From Fidelibacterota bacterium (GTDB taxonomy: Bacteria > Fidelibacterota > Marinisomatia > SCGC-AAA003-L08 > D37C17), in contig NZRW01000025.1 of assembly GCA_002701185.1 (NCBI GenBank), forward strand, positions 1 to 5,009: 5,009 nucleotides of DNA, read 5' to 3'. Both the position numbers and the translations under genes were made by a program. A model generated the notes under the pieces. That model searched no databases, was not told the origin of the DNA, and saw only the letters and a list, made by a program, of their open reading frames with translations. Within the stretch, counting starts at the first letter, position 1; every line of letters begins with the position of its first letter. Below, in pieces: positions 1 through 5,009 of the stretch.

Positions 1-359
1 ACTGTCTCATTTAAAAGCTGATTTTCTTGTGCAGAGACAATTGACTGACCTATATTAGCTGCAGCTAGTTTTTTCAATATATGTTGAGAATTTTGGTATA
101 AATAAGGTTCGCGATTTCGTTTTTTAAAGTTTTGTATGAAATTTAATCCAACAGTTTCAAAGTTCTCTTTTGAAAAATCAAAACCTAAATTTTCATAGTA
201 TGTTTTAACCGGAAATATAAATTTTTCTCTGTAATCAGCTATACTAATAGGTGGCAAGTTTCTTATTGATAGCTCTTCATTCATTAATTCCACAAATAGC
301 CAGGCATCATTAACAAGAGTACCATTCCAATCCCAAATTATGTATTTAATTTTTGGCAT
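1..359 (-). CDS. HAD-superfamily hydrolase, phosphoglycolate phosphatase-like (N-terminal part, cut by window edge)
   Basis: The first 119 codons are present and the 3' part lies outside the window. Residues 5-15 form the HAD motif I strand followed by D10-W-N-G-T14, where D10 would be the nucleophile. Residues about 17-95 are helical, as expected for a C1-type cap inserted after motif I. Residues 104-110 (GQSIVSA) look like motif II, with S109 binding the phosphate. Motifs III and IV (Lys and the Mg-binding Asp residues) would lie beyond the edge. The general acid/base position two residues after the nucleophile is Asn12 rather than the usual Asp, a variant I recall in other HAD proteins annotated as hydrolases. 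The ATG overlaps the end of the DUF971 gene by 14 bases, so it is translated as the last visible gene of the lipid A cluster. No SD is seen. The substrate cannot be told from the sequence. Confidence 0.85.
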   Translation of the reverse strand, partial: MPKIKYIIWDWNGTLVNDAWLFVELMNEELSIRNLPPISIADYREKFIFPVKTYYENLGFDFSKENFETVGLNFIQNFKKRNREPYLYQNSQHILKKLAAANIGQSIVSAQENQLLNET

Positions 360-654
360 TACTAATTGTTAATTTTTTTAGCAATTCAAAGGAATAGATA
401 CCACTATTATGATTATCTTTCCAGAAAAATCTAATTGCATAATGCCCTACTTTTTCAACATAATTTACTTCATATGCAGCCTGTGTTTTTCTAATACCCT
501 TTCCAATATAAACATTACCAAAAACATCTGTTTCACCAGAACAGTATGCGCATGGACAAGCATCACGTAATGTATGAAAATCTAAAAACGATTCTGTATT
601 ATCAGCCCATTGTATAGCAAGTCCATTTGGAAAAATGTCATATTTTTTTACCAT
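346..654 (-). CDS. DUF971 (gamma-butyrobetaine hydroxylase N-terminal-like) small protein
   Basis: This 102-residue protein consists of a single DUF971/GBBH-like N-terminal domain. Visible hallmarks are the G-L-x-I-x-W opening at 11-16, the R30-D-A-C-P-C-A-Y-C-S-G-E41 block, and the closing G70-H-Y-A ... W78-x-D-x-H82-x-x-G-I-Y87-x-F block. In human gamma-butyrobetaine hydroxylase this domain binds zinc through three Cys and one His. The CxCx2C of C33, C35 and C38 together with H82 could form the same site here. No dioxygenase domain follows, so it is a stand-alone domain, as is common in bacteria, where its function is not established. It starts one base after the lpxK stop codon and overlaps the HAD gene by 14 bases, so it is co-transcribed with the lipid A genes. 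Its role there is unknown. The family call is firm and the function is open. Confidence 0.9.
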   Translation of the reverse strand: MVKKYDIFPNGLAIQWADNTESFLDFHTLRDACPCAYCSGETDVFGNVYIGKGIRKTQAAYEVNYVEKVGHYAIRFFWKDNHNSGIYSFELLKKLTISNAKN

Positions 655-655
655 A

Positions 656-1624
656 TTAAATAAGATTTTTTATTTTTTTCATAAGGATATTATCATCAAT
701 ATTAATATACATATCTAATATAAAAATAGGAGAATTTTTTAAATCAAGTTTAAAATAATCTTTATATGTAGTTATATAAATAATATTTTCTTGATCTTCA
801 AATTTATCTGAGTTTGCGTTATATTTATAATGGTTTGGAACCGTAATTTTTTTATCGCAGTTTATATTTAAATTATTTAATGTTTCAAAAAATTGTGCTG
901 GATTTGCAATTCCACAGATTCCATAAATTTTCTTTTTCTCTTTTGAATGTAGTACATTAAACGATATTTCTGTTTTATTCTGGGCATCAATTAGCTTATA
1001 ATTAATTTCCACTTTTTTAGTATTATAATCGCTTAATCTTTTAAACTCATTAGCTCCCTTTGTCATATAAATGTGATGAGCTTTTTTCAAAGCGCTTACA
1101 CTTTCCCTTAAATTACCTAATGGAAAAAGTTGGAAAGTATTTTCTGATTGCCAATTGTTAATTAACACTATTTCTATATCTTTTTGAATGTATTTTGATT
1201 GAAACCCATCATCTAGAATTATACATTCAACACCAGACAAACTGTTTGCAAATTCTAAGGCACGACTTTTATTATGATCAATAATAATATCTACATTAGG
1301 CAATTTCAATTTTTGTAAATAAGGCTCATCTCCAACATCCCAGACAGAATATTCATTAATATCTTTAAAAATAATTTGATTTTTAGTTCTTCTTTTATAC
1401 CCCCTAGTAACAATAACAGGCTTAATATTTGCCTCCAATAGATTATAGCATAAGGATATCACAAAAGGCGTTTTTCCAGACCCTCCCATTTGAATATTGC
1501 CCACAGAAATAACAGGTAAACGAGAATGTGTGCTTTTTAGAATTTGATATTCGTACAGCTTATCTCTAAGCGTAGTTACTACATAGACTAAAAACATAAT
1601 GGGATATAAAATTAATTTAAACAT
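656..1624 (-). CDS. lpxK: Tetraacyldisaccharide 4'-kinase LpxK
   Basis: LpxK transfers the ATP gamma-phosphate to the 4'-hydroxyl of the tetraacyl disaccharide 1-phosphate to give lipid IVA, at the inner face of the cytoplasmic membrane. Counting from the ATG at 1624 (322 residues), there is an N-terminal membrane-associating helix (about 1-20), the strand VISVGN (38-43), the Walker A loop G47-G-S-G-K51-T52-P, R74-G-Y-K, G98-D99-E-P-Y, the metal-binding pair D138-D139-G-F-Q, F167-P-L-G-N-L-R-E, N264-H265-Y and T286-x-K-D. D99 and H265 match the catalytic Asp/His pair known from Aquifex LpxK. A longer reading from ATG 1657 adds 11 residues (MTMKKWPINFL) that only run over the end of the upstream acyltransferase gene. 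I prefer 1624 because it places the Walker loop and D99 at the same residue numbers as in the Aquifex enzyme, as I recall that sequence. It overlaps the upstream gene by 8 bases. Confidence 0.95.
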   Translation of the reverse strand: MFKLILYPIMFLVYVVTTLRDKLYEYQILKSTHSRLPVISVGNIQMGGSGKTPFVISLCYNLLEANIKPVIVTRGYKRRTKNQIIFKDINEYSVWDVGDEPYLQKLKLPNVDIIIDHNKSRALEFANSLSGVECIILDDGFQSKYIQKDIEIVLINNWQSENTFQLFPLGNLRESVSALKKAHHIYMTKGANEFKRLSDYNTKKVEINYKLIDAQNKTEISFNVLHSKEKKKIYGICGIANPAQFFETLNNLNINCDKKITVPNHYKYNANSDKFEDQENIIYITTYKDYFKLDLKNSPIFILDMYINIDDNILMKKIKNLI

Positions 1625-2246
1625 TAAAAAATTGATCGGCCATTTTTTCATGGTCACGCATATAGCTTGAAACTCCTGTAACTAAATCTGTGCCATCCAT
1701 ATTATATTGTGGTGCAACATGGATGATGATTTTACTAAAAGGTTTTGGCATCACAAAATGATCCCAAGATTTAAATTGCCAATGATTAGATGCATTACCT
1801 GTGATTGTGATTATATTTGCATTGAATTTTCGAGCTATTTCAAGAGAGCCCTTTTTTGCAATATGTTTTGGTCCTTTTGGACCATCATTTGTTATGCATA
1901 TAACAGCATTTTTATCACCCTCAAATATTGATTTCATTTTTTTTGATACTTTATTAGAGTTTCTGTTACTAGAGCCCCAAATAATTTTTACATTCCACTT
2001 TTTTAAAATAGATGCAACAATGGCTCCATCTTGATACGGGCTTGCTATTGCCCAAGGTGATAATTTTTTATTTAATACATAATAGATAGGAAATAACATT
2101 CTACCATGCCATACACATAACATAGTAGGGTTATTGTTGTTTAAGGCTTGCTCAAAATTTTTTTGACCACGAATTTCTATTTTACAGCTTTTATAAATAA
2201 GTGTTAATACAATGTACCCAATCCATTTTAGTATAAAAAATTTCAT
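1617..2246 (-). CDS. DUF374 lysophospholipid acyltransferase-family protein, LpxJ-like lipid A late acyltransferase candidate
   Basis: This 209-residue protein of the LPLAT superfamily, DUF374 type, has a hydrophobic N-terminal anchor (about 3-19). The family motifs are W46-H47-G-R49, S69-x-x-x-D73-G74, G91-S-S-N-R95 and D121-G-P-K-G-P126. H47 is the likely catalytic base. The classical HX4D/E spacing is absent (residue 52 is Phe), which is normal for DUF374; an acidic partner would have to come from elsewhere, such as D73. DUF374 includes LpxJ of Helicobacter and Campylobacter, a late lipid A acyltransferase unrelated in sequence detail to LpxL/LpxM. Its position one base after lpxB and overlapping lpxK strongly suggests that it adds a secondary acyl chain to the lipid A precursor. 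Acyl chain length and acceptor cannot be read from the sequence. A different acyl acceptor remains possible, so I give no symbol. Confidence 0.9.
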   Translation of the reverse strand: MKFFILKWIGYIVLTLIYKSCKIEIRGQKNFEQALNNNNPTMLCVWHGRMLFPIYYVLNKKLSPWAIASPYQDGAIVASILKKWNVKIIWGSSNRNSNKVSKKMKSIFEGDKNAVICITNDGPKGPKHIAKKGSLEIARKFNANIITITGNASNHWQFKSWDHFVMPKPFSKIIIHVAPQYNMDGTDLVTGVSSYMRDHEKMADQFFNV

Positions 2247-2247
2247 T

Positions 2248-3354
2248 TTAAATCATCTCTATCAATTTTGCAGCTTTTTTTGTTGCACCAGCGCTACCAA
2301 CAGATTCATTTATTTGCTTTATTTCGCTAATCAAATTTTCCTTATATAAATTATCTGTAAATATTTTACTTATGCTAGCTACAATTTGTTCTTTAGTCGC
2401 ATTATTTTGTAAATGCTCTTTATAGATTTCTTTACCCATAATAATGTTTGCCATACTTGCAAATTTTACATTAACAAAAAATTTTGTTATCAACCATGAA
2501 ATTGTATTCATTTTATATACTACTACAGCTGGAACCCCCATAATTGCAGATTGCAAAGTTGCGGTTCCAGATGATATAATGGCAGCATTTGCTATTTCTA
2601 ATGCTTTTAACTGATCATGTTCTATGATTTTCACTTCTTTATCAATTGATTTTTTTAGCTCAAGATCTGAGTGCAAACCTAAAAGAATTTGTAATTCAGG
2701 CACTATGCTTTTCAAGTGTAAAGCAGCATCAACAAACAAAGATAAATGTCTTTTTACTTCTTGTTTTCTACTTCCTGGAAACAATGTAAGAATAGGTTTT
2801 TGAATATCAATCTTATTCTTTTCTATAAATTCATTAATATTATGACCTTTGGTCCATATATCTAAAAACGGATGTCCAATATAATGAGTTTTTACACCTC
2901 TTTCTTGATACCATTTTTTTTCAAATTCAAATATTACTAATAATTCATCAACATATTTTTTTATGATATTTATTCTTTTTTCTTTCCACGCCCAGATTTG
3001 AGGGCTTATATAGTAGATGATTTTTGCATTAGAAATAGCTTTAATTTTTTTTGCTATTCTTAAATTAAATCCAGGGTAATCAATTAAAATAATTTTTTGT
3101 GGAGCGTTATGTTTTATAAAAGATAAAATTTGTTTTTCTAATTTTAAAAAATAAAAAATTTTTTTGATAATTTCACTGAAACCCATTACAGCGATATCAT
3201 TTAAGGGAACCATAGATTTTAATCCTTGAGCTTCCATAAGAGTTCCACCAATACCACAAAAAGTTAATTCAGAATTGTTTTTATTTAATTCTTCCATTAA
3301 TTTTGCGCCATACTCATCTCCTGAAGGCTCACCAGCTATTATGAATATTTTCAT
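2248..3354 (-). CDS. lpxB: Lipid A disaccharide synthase LpxB
   Basis: LpxB is a GT19 glycosyltransferase that condenses UDP-2,3-diacylglucosamine with lipid X to form the beta-1,6 tetraacyl disaccharide 1-phosphate, as a peripheral inner-membrane enzyme. At 368 residues it has normal length. The expected blocks occur in order: A7-G-E-P-S-G-D13, G34-I-G-G-T-L-M40, M57-G-F-S-E61, I91-D92-Y-P-G-F-N97 (D92 corresponds to the conserved catalytic-region Asp), Y115-I-S-P-Q-I-W-A-W-K124, G160-H-P162, F192-P-G-S-R-K-Q-E-V200 and S262-G-T-A-T-L-Q268. The usual Glu at the end of this last block is Gln268 here. Residues 284-300 are hydrophobic and basic and may contact the membrane. Its ATG shares one base with the stop of the upstream oxidoreductase (TAATG), and the next gene begins one base after its stop, which points to coupled translation. 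No SD precedes it. Confidence 0.97.
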   Translation of the reverse strand: MKIFIIAGEPSGDEYGAKLMEELNKNNSELTFCGIGGTLMEAQGLKSMVPLNDIAVMGFSEIIKKIFYFLKLEKQILSFIKHNAPQKIILIDYPGFNLRIAKKIKAISNAKIIYYISPQIWAWKEKRINIIKKYVDELLVIFEFEKKWYQERGVKTHYIGHPFLDIWTKGHNINEFIEKNKIDIQKPILTLFPGSRKQEVKRHLSLFVDAALHLKSIVPELQILLGLHSDLELKKSIDKEVKIIEHDQLKALEIANAAIISSGTATLQSAIMGVPAVVVYKMNTISWLITKFFVNVKFASMANIIMGKEIYKEHLQNNATKEQIVASISKIFTDNLYKENLISEIKQINESVGSAGATKKAAKLIEMI

Positions 3355-4301
3355 TAATTTGATTTTAACTTAATTATATTATTTATTTCAAGCGCAACCT
3401 CTAAGGCCCTAATAGAATAATCCATATTTGAAAAATCACTATTGTTATTAATAATAGAATTACAAAAATTTTCTAGTTCTGCTTTCAATGCATCGTAATT
3501 ATCAATTGCAATTTGTTCATTTTTAAAATTTAATTTTCCCTCTGATTTAGAAAAATTAGCAAAATGTTTTGAAATTTTATGATTTAATAAATCTAAACTG
3601 GTATAGCAATTATTTTCAAAGAGCCTTATTTTTCTCATATTTTTATCAGATATTCTACTTGCAGTTAGATTAGCAACACAATTGTTTTCAAAAGTTAATT
3701 TTACGTTGGCCAAATCAATACTTTGAGATACTACATTAATTCCATCTGCAATGATATGTTTAATAGGTGAATCTACTATATGCATCACAAGATCTAAATC
3801 ATGAATCATTAAATCTAGAATTACTGAAATGTCCATACTTCTATTATTCAGCTGTGATAATCTATGGCATTCTAGAAATAGTGGTTTATGCGCTCTTTCT
3901 TGAAATTTCTTAAATACAGGATTAAATCTTTCAATATGACCAATGTGGGCAACTTTGTTTAATGCTCTTACTTTATTTTGGATTTGTTGTGCAGACTCTA
4001 CATTGTCTGCTATAGGCTTTTCAATAAACACATGACAATCATTCTCAAGAGCTAGCAAAGCTACATCTTTGTGTGTTGTGGTTGGTGTGACAATTGAAAC
4101 AGCATCAACCTGTTCTAGAAGACTCACTGCTGAATCAAACTTATGAACACTATAGTTTTTACTAATTTCATCTAAACGCTGTTTGTTTTCATCATAAATA
4201 CCAACTAAATCAACAGAATTAATTTTTAATAATTGTTTAATATGGAAATTGCCTAAATGCCCAACACCTATTACACCATATTTAATTTTTTTCTCCAACA
4301 A
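3354..4301 (-). CDS. Gfo/Idh/MocA-family NAD(P)-dependent oxidoreductase, possible UDP-GlcNAc 3-dehydrogenase (GnnA-like)
   Basis: This 315-residue protein has an N-terminal Rossmann fold with G9-V-I-G-V-G-H-L-G17, D37 at the end of beta-2 for cofactor ribose binding, T72-P-T74, and E94-K95-P96 with the active-site Lys of the family. The C-terminal domain has G121-H-I-E-R-F-N-P128 and D163-L-M-I-H-D-L-D-L171, where H167 is the likely catalytic His. This motif set recalls GnnA, which oxidises UDP-GlcNAc at C3 so that GnnB can aminate it for amide-linked lipid A. The position next to lpxB fits, but no GnnB aminotransferase or lpxA is visible here, so the substrate is inferred. The first codon must be TTG (4301, or TTG 4298), because a TAA stop lies directly before it in frame. 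An ATT at 4286 with GGAG six bases upstream is a further possibility. It is the first gene of the six-gene cluster. Confidence 0.88.
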   Translation of the reverse strand: MLEKKIKYGVIGVGHLGNFHIKQLLKINSVDLVGIYDENKQRLDEISKNYSVHKFDSAVSLLEQVDAVSIVTPTTTHKDVALLALENDCHVFIEKPIADNVESAQQIQNKVRALNKVAHIGHIERFNPVFKKFQERAHKPLFLECHRLSQLNNRSMDISVILDLMIHDLDLVMHIVDSPIKHIIADGINVVSQSIDLANVKLTFENNCVANLTASRISDKNMRKIRLFENNCYTSLDLLNHKISKHFANFSKSEGKLNFKNEQIAIDNYDALKAELENFCNSIINNNSDFSNMDYSIRALEVALEINNIIKLKSN

Positions 4302-4368
4302 TTAATTTCTCACTTGTTTATTAATATTCATATTCACAAATTACAATATAAACACAATACAAAGTATT
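4302..4368. promoter_or_regulatory. Divergent intergenic region, presumed promoters for the lipid A cluster and the membrane protein gene
   Basis: These 67 very AT-rich bases separate two divergently starting genes, so both promoters should be here. Candidate elements are weak. On the plus strand TACAAT (4342-4347) could be a -10 but has no good -35. On the minus strand TTGTAA followed after 17 bases by TAATAA could be a -35/-10 pair. No clear operator repeat is seen, and neither gene start has a strong SD. The assignment rests on gene orientation more than on motifs. Confidence 0.4.
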
Positions 4369-4881
4369 ATGAAAATTGATTTAAATAAAATTATTAGCGC
4401 TACAATATTGATTATTGGTCACACATTTTTCTTTTTAAATGTGTCACAAGATATTGCTTATTCTGTTATTGCAGTATTAGCAACCTTTATTGGTTGGATT
4501 ATATGGAATAAAATTACAGATACACTTGAGCTTAGCTCTCTATTTTTATTGATTGCAATATCAGGCATTATTATATCTATCACTACATTTTTAGTGTATG
4601 GAGTTGAGCCTATTGGTACTCGAAAAGGTACACTAATACATTTTCATAGCACAGGTATTGCGGTAGCCTTAGGAATTTTTTTTATCGCACTAATTCCTTA
4701 TGTTATTTTCAATTTAAAGTTTAAATTACCTAAGCCTTTTAATGTCACTTTTACATCTGGCTTTCAAAACAAAAAACCATCTGTTAAGAAAGAAGCAACA
4801 GACAAATATGTAGTAGGTGATGCTAATTGGGAATTAGCATCTGAAGAAGAAGTATCTTCAGGTGATTATAATATAGAATAA
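4369..4881 (+). CDS. Four-helix membrane protein of unknown function with acidic C-terminal tail
   Basis: I do not recognise this 170-residue protein. Four hydrophobic segments are clear, at about 8-25, 28-46, 56-77 and 94-116. Short loops separate them, apart from the 78-93 loop with E80-P-I-G-T-R-K-G, followed by H91-F-H. Lysines at the N-terminus and just after helix 4 suggest that both ends are cytoplasmic. Residues 117-145 are basic and probably flexible. Residues 146-170 are acidic with a single Trp (W154) and look like a short ordered or partner-binding tail. No enzyme motif, Cys pair or signal peptide is visible. It starts 67 bases from the lipid A cluster and is divergent, so any functional link is only by proximity. 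The ATG at 4369 has no SD. No hairpin terminator is seen after the stop, only a short T-run (4883-4888), so transcription may continue into the structured element downstream. Confidence 0.8.
   Translation: MKIDLNKIISATILIIGHTFFFLNVSQDIAYSVIAVLATFIGWIIWNKITDTLELSSLFLLIAISGIIISITTFLVYGVEPIGTRKGTLIHFHSTGIAVALGIFFIALIPYVIFNLKFKLPKPFNVTFTSGFQNKKPSVKKEATDKYVVGDANWELASEEEVSSGDYNIE
4867..4872 (+). promoter_or_regulatory. Possible -10 box (TATAAT) for the downstream structured element
   Basis: A consensus TATAAT lies within the last codons of the membrane protein gene and would place a start site near 4879, about 25 bases before the strong SD-like sequence. No convincing -35 is found 16-18 bases upstream. 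In an AT-rich genome it may simply encode Tyr-Asn, so this is a weak call. Confidence 0.25.
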
Positions 4882-4901
4882 ATTTTTTATTAACAAACGT
4901 G

Positions 4902-4914
4902 AAAGGAGGTAATC
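4902..4914 (+). promoter_or_regulatory. Near-perfect extended Shine-Dalgarno / 16S 3'-end complement
   Basis: AAAGGAGGTAATC matches the full complement of the usual 16S rRNA 3' tail (AAAGGAGGTGATC) at 12 of 13 bases. The core GGAGG (4905-4909) is 7 bases before a TTG codon at 4917, an ideal distance for initiation. None of the seven longer genes in this window has a comparable site, so its strength is exceptional here. Confidence 0.7.
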
Positions 4915-4916
4915 AA

Positions 4917-4967
4917 TTGAATACGATGTATTTAAGTAACGGTTACAGCCTTGGAGTTATTTTATAG
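4917..4967 (+). CDS. Possible 16-residue leader peptide (TTG start)
   Basis: TTG at 4917 follows the strong SD at ideal spacing and opens a frame of 16 codons (MNTMYLSNGYSLGVIL) ending at TAG 4965-4967. The frame is also open from GTG 4899 (22 codons) and contains ATG 4926, but only TTG 4917 has proper SD spacing. The ORF covers both 5' arms of the hairpin at 4930-4999 and stops inside its loop, so a translating ribosome would melt the structure. That layout is typical of an attenuation or translation-coupled leader. The peptide has no run of one amino acid that would suggest a sensed residue; it has two Tyr, two Asn, two Ser, two Gly and three Leu. It may equally be an untranslated RNA with a chance ORF. 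Confidence 0.3.
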   Translation: MNTMYLSNGYSLGVIL

Positions 4968-4999
4968 CGGAGGAACGCTGTAACTGAAGTAACTTAAAT
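4930..4999 (+). promoter_or_regulatory. Structured RNA element: two-part long hairpin with SD-like motifs in the loop
   Basis: The outer helix pairs ATTTAAGT (4930-4937) with ACTTAAAT (4992-4999), 8 base pairs. After an asymmetric internal loop, the inner helix pairs GTTACAGC (4942-4949) with GCTGTAAC (4977-4984), 8 base pairs, extendable by C4940-G4986 and a G4941-U4985 wobble. The 27-base loop contains GGAG (4953-4956), a small 5-pair stem (4956-4960 with 4964-4968) and GGAGG (4969-4973). Four copies of GTAAC/GTTAC (4936, 4942, 4980, 4989) allow alternative pairings, so the RNA might switch between folds. It matches no riboswitch class I know. It could be a leader controlling a gene to the right of the window, or a small RNA. 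The bases after it (5000-5009) run to the edge and may begin a terminator arm. Confidence 0.5.
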
Positions 5000-5009
5000 C
5001 AGGGTTTAG

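Noticed and set aside
1625..1657. N-terminal extension of lpxK to ATG 1657
   Set aside because: The extra 11 residues overlap the end of the acyltransferase gene, and the shorter start at 1624 aligns residue for residue with the Aquifex LpxK N-terminus as recalled.
1707..2034. Two overlapping plus-strand open frames of 74 and 77 codons
   Set aside because: They lie antisense inside the DUF374 gene, have no SD, and their translations show no domain; they are shadows of the real gene.
4421..4444. Inverted repeat ACACATTT / AAATGTGT with an 8-base loop
   Set aside because: It lies within the first helix of the membrane protein gene and is not followed by a T-run; it is likely a chance product of AT-rich coding sequence.
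4882..4900. Possible terminator after the membrane protein gene (T-run at 4883-4888)
   Set aside because: No GC-rich stem precedes the T-run, so an intrinsic terminator cannot be supported.
4917..5009. Start of a ribosomal protein bS21 gene after the strong SD
   Set aside because: The frame from TTG 4917 stops after 16 codons and has no resemblance to bS21; only the regulatory idea is retained.

Overview
This is an AT-rich window from a diderm (Gram-negative) bacterium that makes lipid A. It holds most of a tightly packed minus-strand lipid A gene cluster, a divergent plus-strand membrane protein gene, and an unusual structured leader-like element at the right edge. Protein-level features (an LpxK laid out like that of Aquifex, a DUF374 acyltransferase instead of LpxL/LpxM, Gfo/Idh next to lpxB) and the near absence of Shine-Dalgarno (SD) sequences before the genes recall Bacteroidota or related marine lineages such as Marinimicrobia. 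That assignment is an inference with low confidence.

Minus strand, in transcription order from about 4301 to 1: a Gfo/Idh/MocA oxidoreductase (GnnA-like, TTG start), lpxB (lipid A disaccharide synthase), a DUF374/LpxJ-like acyltransferase, lpxK (lipid A 4'-kinase), a small DUF971 protein with a Cys cluster, and the N-terminal 119 codons of a HAD-superfamily hydrolase that runs off the left edge. Every junction is a 1-14 base overlap or a 1-base gap, so the six genes very probably form one operon read from the 4302-4368 intergenic region. LpxB joins two acylated glucosamine units, LpxK phosphorylates the 4' position, and the DUF374 enzyme is a good candidate for adding a secondary acyl chain. 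The Gfo/Idh enzyme may modify the UDP-sugar precursor. The roles of the DUF971 and HAD proteins in the cluster are unknown.

Plus strand: a 170-residue protein with four predicted membrane helices and an acidic cytoplasmic tail (4369-4881), which I do not recognise. After it comes a 128-base tail without a long ORF. This tail contains an almost perfect 13-base complement to the 3' end of 16S rRNA, a possible 16-codon ORF starting with TTG, and a long two-part hairpin (4930-4999) whose loop carries two more SD-like motifs. This is the least ordinary part of the window and looks like a translation-linked regulatory leader or a small RNA. The gene it may control lies beyond the right edge.
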